The notes beneath the pieces were generated by a model. The model did not search any database and was not told where the DNA came from. It was given only the letters and a program-made list of their open reading frames with translations. A stretch of 13,791 nt of DNA from Akkermansiaceae bacterium UBA5688 (GTDB lineage: Bacteria; Verrucomicrobiota; Verrucomicrobiia; Verrucomicrobiales; Akkermansiaceae), in assembly GCA_002420315.1 (NCBI GenBank), contig DIHU01000076.1, forward strand, positions 1-13,791, read 5' to 3'. The translations under genes were made by a program, and so were the position numbers. How positions within the stretch are numbered: the stretch's first letter is position 1; every line of letters starts with the position of its first letter. Shown piece after piece: positions 1 through 8,106 of this stretch.

Positions 1-323
1 GTGACATCCTCAAATTTAAAGTCCCCAAGATTTCGATAGAGCCTCCCTCCATCAGTCATTCTTGAGAGAAAAAGGTCAGTCTTCCCGTCACGGTCAAAAT
101 CCCCCAGACAAACACCTCCTCCCGTAAAAGAGCCACTAATTTCCGCCGCCCACTTTGCAGGAGGCTTCCATTCACGTGTGAAATCAATTCCTGTTCTTTC
201 TGCATTCAAGCGGTCGAACATGGTCACGCCCTCAGATGAATTAGGCCTATTAAGTTTATGTCCCTCGATGGCTTTCACAGGAGGGGAAAGGGTCACCAAA
301 GCCAAAACGGGAATAATTTTCAT
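1..323 (-). CDS. Secreted FG-GAP/VCBS-repeat protein, ASPIC/UnbV (CRTAC1)-like, N-terminal part only
   Basis: Reading the minus strand from the ATG at 321-323 gives 107 complete codons without a stop before the window edge, so the 3' part of the gene is missing. Residues 1-18 (MKIIPVLALV... ending VKA) look like a short signal peptide. Residues 63-107 contain the hallmark of an FG-GAP/VCBS beta-propeller repeat: a GDFDRDGKTDLFLS calcium-binding-type loop (D75, D77, D79, D83) followed by GGRLYRNLGDFKFEDV. In Verrucomicrobiota and Planctomycetota this opening, with 'F...DFTREWKPP' before the first repeat, is typical of long CRTAC1-like proteins that end in an ASPIC/UnbV domain. That C-terminal domain is not visible here and is inferred. 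The gene is divergent from the LamG/CotH gene, with 64 nt between the start codons. No clear Shine-Dalgarno sequence precedes the ATG. Confidence 0.85.
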   Translation of the reverse strand, partial: MKIIPVLALVTLSPPVKAIEGHKLNRPNSSEGVTMFDRLNAERTGIDFTREWKPPAKWAAEISGSFTGGGVCLGDFDRDGKTDLFLSRMTDGGRLYRNLGDFKFEDV

Positions 324-387
324 TACTAATCTACTTAAGAAGCTACTTGAATGATGCCACCTGACTCAAGAGGCTATTGGCCCTCCC

Positions 388-3300
388 ATGAAATTGCTTG
401 CTCAAACTTTCATTGCACTGCTCCTTATCGCGGCCCACCAGAGCCAAGCTGAGCTCGTCGCTCACTGGCCACTTGATGGGAACGCGCAAGATCTTCTTGG
501 GAATCACAATGGCTCTGAATCCGGCGTGATCTTTGGCGCTGAGGGGGCTACCAACCACACTGGCACCGCAGCCGAATTTAATGGTTCCAGCTCGACCATT
601 ACGGTGCCTTTTGATTCCGCAATGAATCCAAAGAGCTTCACCCTTTCTATGTGGGTCAATGCCGATAGTACGAGCGGCTTTGCGTCCCCAGTTACCAGCC
701 GCGACGACACTCCGACATCGGTTCACGGTTACCTTGTATATAATGACAGCAGAGGAAATTGGAACTTCTGGACCGGAACAGGTGGCCCTTCCGGAGCCTG
801 GAATCAAATGTCCGGAGGAAAAGTCGAGATCGGCTCATGGACCCATATCGCCGTCAGCTTTGATGATAACAGCCAAACAAAAAAACTCTATGTCAACGGC
901 TCGCTTGCAGGTTCCAATTCAGCTCCTAACTTATACAGTAAAAATGGCCCTCAATCGGAAAACCTACACATCGGATCAGGTGCCGACAGTGGTGGAGCAT
1001 TTTTCTTCGATGGCCTGATCGATGATGTTGCTCTTTGGGATCATACTTTAAGTTCAGTAGAAATCAAAGACCTCATGACGAATGGCGTCCCCGGCGGACC
1101 GCCTTCCATCACGACATTCGAGGCCAGTCCTCCATTCATTGATTCCGGGCAAAATGTCACTCTTTCTTGGGATATTCAAAACGCCACCTCAGTAAGCATT
1201 TCGCCCAATGTTGGGAGCGTCGCCGAGAAGCGCGGGAACATTGTGGTGACTCCAGCTGAAACCACCACCTACACCATCACTGCAATCGGAGAATCATCTC
1301 CCGCAGCGACATCCCAAATCACGGTCGGAGTGGATGTCGAATCTTTAGATCCCATCATCACCGAATTTCTCGCAGACAATAAAACCGGTCTCATCGCACC
1401 CGATGGCAATCGCTCTGACTGGATTGAACTCCATAATCCAAATCCTTTTGCCATAGAAATCGGAGGTTGGCATCTCAGCGACGACTCTACCCAACTCGAG
1501 AAGTTTACTTTTCCTTCCGGCCAAATTTCAGCAGGCGGTTACAAGATCTTCTTTGCTGACAGCAGCCTTGAAGCACTCAATTTCAAACTCTCCAAAACCG
1601 GCGATTATCTCGCGCTATCGGATCCAAACGGGAATTTAATCTCGGAGTTTTCTCCCGCTTATCCTGCCCAATTCGATGATGTTTCTTTTGGCCTCAGCAG
1701 CTCAGGGACCCTCACTTATCTTGAACCAACCCCAGGCGCAGCCAACGGTTCCTCGCGAAGAGAAATTGGCCCCAAGGTTAAAGGGCTGACTCGAAATCCA
1801 TTACCACCCACTCCTGGGGAAGACCTCGTCATCAGCGCAAATATCACTCCACGAATTGGCGCCATTGCCAGCTCCAAGCTGTTCTATCGCGTTGGATTTG
1901 GAACCGAACGACAACTCACGATGACGAAGGGTGCAGACCACCAATATAGCACAACCATTCCCGCGAGTGCCTATGAGGCTGGAGAATTGGTCCGTTGGTA
2001 TCTTATCGCAACAACAACTTCCGGAGAATCGACCCGCGAACCACCCTTCCCCGATCTCACCGAATCAGCTCAATACTTTGGAACTGTGATCAGCGATCCT
2101 AGCATCTCGGTTGACCAACCGGTCATGCATTGGTTTGTCAAAAATATAGGAGCAGCAGACACGCGTGGAGGGACCCGAGGGTCGCTCTATTTCGAGGACC
2201 AATTTTATGACAACATTTTCTGCCGTATCCGCGGACAAAGCACCGCAAACTGGCCGAAGCACAAATATAAGTTCGACTTCTACCGCGGTGATCATTTCCG
2301 GTGGAAACCAGAGGCCAAACGAGTTGAGGAAATTAATGTCAATTCCCACTATCGCGATTCCTATGTCCGCGAGAATACGATCTTCGCCTTCCTCAATGAG
2401 GCAGGAGCGATGGCTCCTGAAACGCGATATCTCTGGATCAAGCGCAACGGATCCAACATGGGGCTTTTTAGTTTTGTAGAGCAAGTCGATGAGGAATTTC
2501 TTGAACGCCGTGGTATCGACCCAACTGGCTCAATGTATAAGGCGATTAATGTTCCGGCTACCCTTTCACCCACCGTAAACTCCAGTCTCTACCGTAAAGT
2601 CCTGCGAAAAAACGAACCGTACACGGACCTTCGCGAGTTGACTTCAGGGATTAATATTTCCAACCCTAATCGTTTCGAATTTGTGGCCGACGCGGTGAAT
2701 CTGCCCAACTACATTAATGTGATGGCGGCCATGTGTGTTCCTTTCAACCACGACCAACTGACCAAGAACTACTACGTTTATCATGACTTAGATCGCGGCG
2801 AGTGGTTTCGCATTGCTTGGGATGGCGATCAAGGGCTTCCCACTGGCCGGACAAATGGTAACGAGAACTGGTCAAGCCCACTTTATGGCGACGCCTTGCA
2901 CACCCAGGAACTAGTGGGCGGAAACCCCAACCCGATCTGGCAAAACCACCTCCACGCGGCCATCCTCGACAATCCGGTGACTCGCGAAATGTATATGCGC
3001 CGAGTCAGAACGCTGATGGATGAATACCTCGCTATCCCCGAAGCCGGACCCTCAACCACCATTCTCGCGCAAGGAGCAAGCCTTCGCTACTTGGCTCCAA
3101 TCGATGCCTCCCTCGAATCAAGCTGGTATCTCCCCGGATTCGATGACTCCGATTGGCTCTCTGGCACCGCCGGACTCGGTTACGAAAACAATCCCGGCGA
3201 CTACTTGGGCCTGATCGAAACTCGGGTTAAACCTTCCGAAAGCCTCCCGAATGGCACTTCCGTTTACCAACGCTTCCACTTCAACGTGGCTGATTCTCCT

Positions 3301-4917
3301 TCCTCAGATCTCGTCTTAAGAATGCGCTATGACGATGGCTTCGTGGCCTATCTCAATGGTAAAGAAATTGCGCGTGACAACATCAACGGAACAGTTCGTT
3401 ACAACTCCACTGCTTCATCACATCCAGATAGCCAGGCCGTCAACTTTGTCGAATTCCCTCTTCCTGGAGTATCACTGATCCCTGGCGAAAACGTTCTCGC
3501 CATCCAGATCATTAATCAGTCATCGGGAAGCAGTGACCTTCTCTGCGAACCAGAACTGGTCGACCGCCCGGGTGCCAATGGTGGATACTTTGAGGGCCTC
3601 TTAGAAGGGTTTCGGAATACTATACAACGTGACGTCGTAGTGGACCAAGCGCTCTGGTCAGGTGCCGGGATCACTAATTTTAATAACGGTTACAATGGCG
3701 TTCTCAACACCTCTCTTCCGAATCGCCGTAACGCTCTCTTTGAAACCTACGGACCGAGTGGTTCTGGCCTGATTCCGCAAGAGCAGTCAGCCGGACTCGT
3801 GATAAACTTTGGCAATATCGAGTCGAATCCAGAGTCTGGAAACCAGGATGAAGAATTTATTGAACTGAAAAATCCAAATAATGAAGCAGTTGATTTATCT
3901 GGCTGGACTATCAGTGGTGGTGTCGAATTAAGCCTCCCTCCCGGCACCGTCATCCCTTCCAATAGTAGCCTATACCTCTCACCCGACGTTCATGATTTCC
4001 GCCTCCGTCTAGCGAGCCCAACCGGCAGGGAAGGGCACTATGTCATCGGAAACTATGACGGTCACCTTTCCAACTTTACCGAGATTCTGAGCTTATCTGA
4101 TTCTGACGGTTCGCTGATCTCGGAAGTAATTACTGAAGACCAGCCAAGCGATGCTCAACGCTTTTTGGTCATCTCTGAGATTATGTATCATCCAGAGGAA
4201 GGAGCAGGCGAAGAATTCATTGAAATCATGAATATTAGCAAGAGCACCACTCTAAATCTTGGAGGAATTTCATTCACGGATGGTATCAATTACACCATTC
4301 CCGCTGGCACGCTCCTTGCTCCCGGGAATCGTATGGTCATTAGCGCCTCCGATTTTAAAAATGGGACAGCTCTTAGCAACGGAGGCGAACTCCTTAAGCT
4401 TGAAGATGCCTCCCGCGGCACTATTTCGGAATTTCGTTACGATGACGAGACCCCGTGGCCGATCTCGCCAGATGGCGGCGGGACAAGTCTGATTCTCAAA
4501 AATCCAACGCTTAAGCCAGACCCATCAATCGCCTCGAATTGGCGGCCCAGTTTGACCAGTGGAGGAAATCCCGGAAACACCGACGCCATCACCTTCCGTG
4601 GCCAAGCTAATGGCGACTCAAATGGAAATGGGATACCAGACCTGATTGACTACGCCCTTGGCAACGGAGAGATAACGCAAATGACTGGCGACACTTTTAC
4701 ATATCTCAAACGTTTGGGAGCAGACGATGTCACTTTTCTTATCGAAGCCTCCACCGACCTTATACACTGGAACGACGGGTCAGCTCTGCTCATCGAGCAA
4801 AGTAGGACCCATCAGGGGGATGGAACCGAGCTCATTAAATCAAAATTATCCCCAGCCGTTTCGGGCACCCACTGGTTTTTTCGAATCCGTGTGACTCTGA
4901 ACTTGCTTCAAAATTAA
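388..4917 (+). CDS. Giant exported LamG / Ig-like / lamin-tail / CotH-kinase protein (1509 aa)
   Basis: Residues 1-21 form a signal peptide ending SQA before ELVAHWPLD. The domains, with approximate borders, are: LamG jellyroll 22-235; Ig-like 240-316; lamin-tail domain (LTD) 322-453; a linker/beta domain 455-570; CotH kinase-like 579-888 resuming at about 1066-1125; a galactose-binding-like module 889-1058; LTD 1138-1250; LTD 1258-1370; and a C-terminal 'NGNGIPDLIDYALG ... IEASTDLIHW' segment common in Verrucomicrobiota surface proteins. CotH proteins are atypical secreted protein kinases, known from Bacillus spore-coat assembly. Visible CotH features are RGQSTANWPKHKYKF (615-629), a FNHDQLTKNYYVYHD block (786-800) and WDGDQG (811-816), where D812/D814 are candidate metal-binding residues. 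LTD modules are beta-sandwiches found in extracellular and nuclease-associated proteins. The likely location is secreted or on the cell surface, and the substrate is unknown. The reading frame is intact. It is followed after 52 nt by another LamG gene. Confidence 0.93.
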   Translation: MKLLAQTFIALLLIAAHQSQAELVAHWPLDGNAQDLLGNHNGSESGVIFGAEGATNHTGTAAEFNGSSSTITVPFDSAMNPKSFTLSMWVNADSTSGFASPVTSRDDTPTSVHGYLVYNDSRGNWNFWTGTGGPSGAWNQMSGGKVEIGSWTHIAVSFDDNSQTKKLYVNGSLAGSNSAPNLYSKNGPQSENLHIGSGADSGGAFFFDGLIDDVALWDHTLSSVEIKDLMTNGVPGGPPSITTFEASPPFIDSGQNVTLSWDIQNATSVSISPNVGSVAEKRGNIVVTPAETTTYTITAIGESSPAATSQITVGVDVESLDPIITEFLADNKTGLIAPDGNRSDWIELHNPNPFAIEIGGWHLSDDSTQLEKFTFPSGQISAGGYKIFFADSSLEALNFKLSKTGDYLALSDPNGNLISEFSPAYPAQFDDVSFGLSSSGTLTYLEPTPGAANGSSRREIGPKVKGLTRNPLPPTPGEDLVISANITPRIGAIASSKLFYRVGFGTERQLTMTKGADHQYSTTIPASAYEAGELVRWYLIATTTSGESTREPPFPDLTESAQYFGTVISDPSISVDQPVMHWFVKNIGAADTRGGTRGSLYFEDQFYDNIFCRIRGQSTANWPKHKYKFDFYRGDHFRWKPEAKRVEEINVNSHYRDSYVRENTIFAFLNEAGAMAPETRYLWIKRNGSNMGLFSFVEQVDEEFLERRGIDPTGSMYKAINVPATLSPTVNSSLYRKVLRKNEPYTDLRELTSGINISNPNRFEFVADAVNLPNYINVMAAMCVPFNHDQLTKNYYVYHDLDRGEWFRIAWDGDQGLPTGRTNGNENWSSPLYGDALHTQELVGGNPNPIWQNHLHAAILDNPVTREMYMRRVRTLMDEYLAIPEAGPSTTILAQGASLRYLAPIDASLESSWYLPGFDDSDWLSGTAGLGYENNPGDYLGLIETRVKPSESLPNGTSVYQRFHFNVADSPSSDLVLRMRYDDGFVAYLNGKEIARDNINGTVRYNSTASSHPDSQAVNFVEFPLPGVSLIPGENVLAIQIINQSSGSSDLLCEPELVDRPGANGGYFEGLLEGFRNTIQRDVVVDQALWSGAGITNFNNGYNGVLNTSLPNRRNALFETYGPSGSGLIPQEQSAGLVINFGNIESNPESGNQDEEFIELKNPNNEAVDLSGWTISGGVELSLPPGTVIPSNSSLYLSPDVHDFRLRLASPTGREGHYVIGNYDGHLSNFTEILSLSDSDGSLISEVITEDQPSDAQRFLVISEIMYHPEEGAGEEFIEIMNISKSTTLNLGGISFTDGINYTIPAGTLLAPGNRMVISASDFKNGTALSNGGELLKLEDASRGTISEFRYDDETPWPISPDGGGTSLILKNPTLKPDPSIASNWRPSLTSGGNPGNTDAITFRGQANGDSNGNGIPDLIDYALGNGEITQMTGDTFTYLKRLGADDVTFLIEASTDLIHWNDGSALLIEQSRTHQGDGTELIKSKLSPAVSGTHWFFRIRVTLNLLQN

Positions 4918-4969
4918 AAAGTTGATACTTTTGAATTTACAACAAATTCGATTGTCACTCCCTACTCTC

Positions 4970-7198
4970 ATGAAAAAACTTTCTAAAATCCTCATCGTCT
5001 GCATCACGTTGGGGAGTTGCCACGCTGAGCTTGTCGCCCATTACCCTTTGGACACCGATGCTTTGGATGCTAGTGGCAACGGCTACGATGGTTCCGTCGT
5101 CGGTGGAACTGTTAATTTTGGCCAACCAGGAGCAAACGGGAACACTGGAAGTTCAGCTGCTTTCCCTGACAATGGCCATATTGACGTGCCTTTTGATTCT
5201 GCCCTCAATCCAGCAAGCTACACCGTGACACTCTGGGCCAATGCCTCATCCACAAGTGGCTTTGCTTCCCCTATCACCAGCCGCGATGATAATCCCAGCA
5301 GCGTCCATGGATTTATCATATATAATGATAACAACGGCAATTGGAACAACTGGACTGGCACTGGAGGGCCATCGGGAGCATGGGACCAACTTTCAGGTGG
5401 CCCTATCTCCATCGATACATGGACTCACCTTGCCCTGAGCTATGATGCCGCAACCAACACCAAATCATTCTATGTGGACGGCAGCCTTGCTGGTAGCAAA
5501 GACGCTGGGGCTCTCTACTCACCCAATGGCACCGTCGAATCAGAAATCCTACACATTGGGTCAGGTGCCGACAGTGGTGAGACCTTCTACTTCAGCGGCA
5601 ACATCGACGATGTCTCCATTTGGAACACCGCTCTCGATGAGGCAGCCATTCTGAACATCAAAGACAACGGTGTCGCAGGCGGCCGTGCCGATCCCGCGCT
5701 GTCCACTCCCAATGCCGTTACGATAGACCTTGATGGCACGATTCAGAGTCTAGATTTACCCATCAAGAACGCTGGACAAACCCAGTCGCTCAACATTTCG
5801 GCCGCCACTTTTGGTGACGATGCCAATTTCTCCGTCAGCACCCTTCCTGGGGGCATTGCACCAGGTCAAACCGGTAATATCACGATCGCTTTCAATCCCC
5901 TCGGAGCAAACGGGGAGTTTTCCGCCGATCTTCAAATCACTAGCGACGACTCGTTTTCACCAGCCCGTATCATTAGCATCAGCGGGGTCATCCATGATCC
6001 CATGCTCGTGAGCGACCAGACTCTCAACCTCGGCGAAACTGCCAATGGCTCCCTCACAATCACTAACAGCGGGGCAACCCGCGGGCTCAATATTTCAGAC
6101 TACAACATCACGGGCCCCGATGCCGAAAAATTCAAAGTAACCGGACCAGCTTCCCTCACTGCTGGAGGTGGAACCGGGAACGTCGAATTGAGCTTCGATA
6201 GCCAGGGAGGAGAAGGGACCTTTACCGCTTCTCTCGAGATTGTGAGCAATGACCCCCTTCTACCCAACGCGGTCGTAGCCCTATCTGCACAGGTCCCAAT
6301 TGGAGATGTTCTTGTTGCATGGTGGCCCTTAGATATCGATGGAACCGATGCCAGCGGTAATGGCTTTGACGGAACAATTGAGGGCTCAGTTACACCTGCT
6401 GAAGGGGCGAACGCCACTACTGGAGGATCACTGACATTTGATGGAGGATCCCGCATTGACGTCCCCTTTGACCAGTATCTTAACCCGAATGACTTTACCG
6501 TCACGATGTGGGCGAACGCATCAACAACTGGAGGATTCGCCTCACCCATCACGAGTCGCGACGATGTCAATGGAGGAGTGTCGACCCACGGATTTATCAT
6601 TTATAACGACAACGGAGGTAGCTGGAACTTCTGGACAGGCGACGGGGATCGCGGGTGGGATACACTTCCTGCAGGCCCCGTATTGACGGATACTTGGACA
6701 CATCTCGCGATTAGCTACGACAGTCTTACCGAGACGAAAAGCTTCTATGTCGATGGCGTTCTCGCGGCCTCTGATACCGCAGCCAACCAATATTCTCCCA
6801 ATGGGACTGTGGAAATGGAAAATCTCCATATTGGTTCAGGTCAAGACAATGGACTCAACTTTTTCTTTGACGGCAAAATCGATGATGTCGGCCTCTTCCG
6901 CGCCGCGCTCTCTGAACAGGATATCAATACTATCATAACGAATGGGGTGGGCGGCTTTACCGGAGCTGCTAGAGACCTCGTGATCACTGCTTTGAACCTC
7001 GGCCCTGGCGATGGACAAGTTACGATCACCTTCGACTCGGTAAGTAATGCCACCTATATCGTGGAACGCTCTACCGATCTAATAATTTGGAACGAACTCA
7101 CCGACAACCTTAACAGCGATGGAGAAACCACAACGTTTACGGACCTCTCTCTTCCCGCCGGAACTGCGAAGGCTTTCTATCGGGTCCGCCCTCTCTAA
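4970..7198 (+). CDS. Exported LamG-ASH-ASH-LamG surface protein (742 aa)
   Basis: The start chosen is the ATG at 4970 (MKKLSKILIVCITLGSCHA), because it begins directly with a Lys-rich n-region and hydrophobic core. An in-frame TTG at 4922 would add 16 residues before the signal peptide. Cleavage after CHA (residue 19) fits signal peptidase I and matches the SQA cleavage in the upstream protein. LGSC is a weak lipobox alternative. The domains are LamG 20-236, two ASH/choice-of-anchor-D type Ig-like repeats (about 239-344 and 345-442, each with the 'ITSDD' or 'IVSNDP' signature), a second LamG 446-662, and a C-terminal 'TYIVERSTDLIIWNEL ... AKAFYRVRPL' domain (668-742) typical of Verrucomicrobiota exported proteins. 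No enzyme motif is seen, so binding, adhesion or structural display on the outer surface is the best inference. The first LamG is a near copy of that in the next gene. The second LamG is clearly older and more divergent. Confidence 0.92.
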   Translation: MKKLSKILIVCITLGSCHAELVAHYPLDTDALDASGNGYDGSVVGGTVNFGQPGANGNTGSSAAFPDNGHIDVPFDSALNPASYTVTLWANASSTSGFASPITSRDDNPSSVHGFIIYNDNNGNWNNWTGTGGPSGAWDQLSGGPISIDTWTHLALSYDAATNTKSFYVDGSLAGSKDAGALYSPNGTVESEILHIGSGADSGETFYFSGNIDDVSIWNTALDEAAILNIKDNGVAGGRADPALSTPNAVTIDLDGTIQSLDLPIKNAGQTQSLNISAATFGDDANFSVSTLPGGIAPGQTGNITIAFNPLGANGEFSADLQITSDDSFSPARIISISGVIHDPMLVSDQTLNLGETANGSLTITNSGATRGLNISDYNITGPDAEKFKVTGPASLTAGGGTGNVELSFDSQGGEGTFTASLEIVSNDPLLPNAVVALSAQVPIGDVLVAWWPLDIDGTDASGNGFDGTIEGSVTPAEGANATTGGSLTFDGGSRIDVPFDQYLNPNDFTVTMWANASTTGGFASPITSRDDVNGGVSTHGFIIYNDNGGSWNFWTGDGDRGWDTLPAGPVLTDTWTHLAISYDSLTETKSFYVDGVLAASDTAANQYSPNGTVEMENLHIGSGQDNGLNFFFDGKIDDVGLFRAALSEQDINTIITNGVGGFTGAARDLVITALNLGPGDGQVTITFDSVSNATYIVERSTDLIIWNELTDNLNSDGETTTFTDLSLPAGTAKAFYRVRPL
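5030..5677 (+). repeat. LamG unit, copy A (duplicated coding segment)
   Basis: This 648-nt segment encodes 216 residues, from LVAHYPLD to KDNGVA. It aligns without a gap to 7320-7967. I count 24 residue differences by hand, clustered around the GTGGPSGAW loop and the SGETFYF strand. The block 5196-5247 is identical over 52 nt to 7486-7537, including silent positions, which points to recent duplication or gene conversion. Confidence 0.85.
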
Positions 7199-7256
7199 AA
7201 TCTTCTTGCATCCTGATCCTTAGTTCAATAGCCTTACAAAAGACCTTAATAACTGT

Positions 7257-8045
7257 ATGAAATTTAGTCCAATCCTTTCCTCCCTATCCGCACTCCTACC
7301 GTTCGCCGCATCAGGGGCTCTTGTCGCCCACTACCCTCTGGACACCGATGCTTCGGATGCGAGTGGCAATGGCTACGATGGTTCCGTCGTTGGCGGATCT
7401 GTCAACTTTGGTCAGGCCGGAGCAAACGGAAACACCGGAACCTCGGCAGCTTTCCCCAATAATGGACATATTGACGTGCCTTTTAATTCTGCCCTCAATC
7501 CAGCAAGCTACACCGTGACACTCTGGGCCAATGCCTCGTCTACAAATGGCTTCGCCTCTCCCATCACCAGCCGCGATGATAATCCCAGTAACGTCCACGG
7601 ATTTATTGTGTATAATGATAACCGCGGAAATTGGAATAACTGGACGGGCAATGGTGTAGGAGTAGGAACATGGGACCAACTTTCAGGTGGCCCTGTCTCG
7701 ACCGATACATGGACTCACCTTGCCCTCAGCTATGATGCAGCAACCAATACCAAATCATTCTATGTGGACGGTAGCCTTGCTGGTAGCAAGAACACTGGAC
7801 TTCTCTACTCACCCAATGGCACCGTCGAATCAGAAAATCTACATATTGGATCGGGTGCCGACAGTGGTGGGGCCTTCTTCTTCAGCGGCAATATCGACGA
7901 TGTCTCCATTTGGAATACCGCTCTCGATGAGGCGGCCATTCTAAACATCAAGGACAACGGGGTGGCCTCAGCCATCCCCGAGCCCACCTCGCTCGGTCTC
8001 CTCGCTCTTGGTTGCCTCGGTCTCGTAAGACGCCGACGCAGTTAG
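7257..8045 (+). CDS. LamG domain protein with PEP-CTERM sorting signal (262 aa)
   Basis: The protein begins with a signal peptide (residues 1-21, MKFSPILSSLSALLPFAASGA). One LamG domain follows (22-237) and is about 89% identical to the first LamG of the preceding gene. The C-terminal 24 residues (239-262) form a textbook PEP-CTERM signal: IPEP at 240-243, a hydrophobic stretch TSLGLLALGCLGLV, then RRRRS. By family knowledge such tails are recognised by an exosortase (EpsH/XrtA type), which removes them as the protein is delivered to the exterior, often with exopolysaccharide. No exosortase gene lies in this window. The product is probably a small secreted or matrix-associated binding protein. 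It is separated by 58 nt from the upstream LamG gene and followed by a strong terminator at 8069-8101, so it is the last gene of the LamG cluster. Confidence 0.94.
   Translation: MKFSPILSSLSALLPFAASGALVAHYPLDTDASDASGNGYDGSVVGGSVNFGQAGANGNTGTSAAFPNNGHIDVPFNSALNPASYTVTLWANASSTNGFASPITSRDDNPSNVHGFIVYNDNRGNWNNWTGNGVGVGTWDQLSGGPVSTDTWTHLALSYDAATNTKSFYVDGSLAGSKNTGLLYSPNGTVESENLHIGSGADSGGAFFFSGNIDDVSIWNTALDEAAILNIKDNGVASAIPEPTSLGLLALGCLGLVRRRRS
7320..7967 (+). repeat. LamG unit, copy B (duplicated coding segment)
   Basis: This is the partner of the repeat at 5030-5677. The 648-nt length is exactly the same and the frame is unbroken. The 52-nt identical block is at 7486-7537. The similarity stops at the end of the LamG domain: copy A continues into ASH domains and copy B into a PEP-CTERM tail, so the unit moved or was recombined as a domain-sized module. 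Confidence 0.85.
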
Positions 8046-8068
8046 ACACTCAACCCCGCAAAATTTCC

Positions 8069-8101
8069 AAGCCCCGCCGGTGATCCACCGCGGGGCTTTT
8101 T
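8069..8101 (+). terminator. Rho-independent terminator after the LamG cluster
   Basis: A GC-rich stem GCCCCGC(c)GGT pairs with ACCGCGGGGC around the loop GATCC, with one bulged C, and is followed by TTTTT at 8097-8101. It lies 23 nt after the stop codon of the PEP-CTERM gene and just before the convergent NlpC/P60 stop at 8107. In the minus direction the hairpin is followed by few Ts, so it should act mainly on plus-strand transcripts. Confidence 0.88.
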
Positions 8102-8106
8102 CATGC

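Noticed and set aside
343..807. Minus-strand open frame of 154 codons opposite the LamG/CotH gene start
   Set aside because: No domain or signal is recognisable; it lies opposite a well-supported LamG domain and arises from its codon pattern. The similar antisense frames at 6100-6600 and 7311-7679 repeat the same pattern opposite the other LamG copies.
2065..2484. Minus-strand frame of 139 codons opposite the CotH region
   Set aside because: It shows no motif and lies opposite highly conserved CotH coding sequence.
4917..4932. AAAAGT-TGAT-ACTTTT hairpin just after the CotH-gene stop
   Set aside because: The stem is only 6 bp and AT-rich and would be a weak terminator; the downstream LamG gene starts 38 nt later, so readthrough is as likely.
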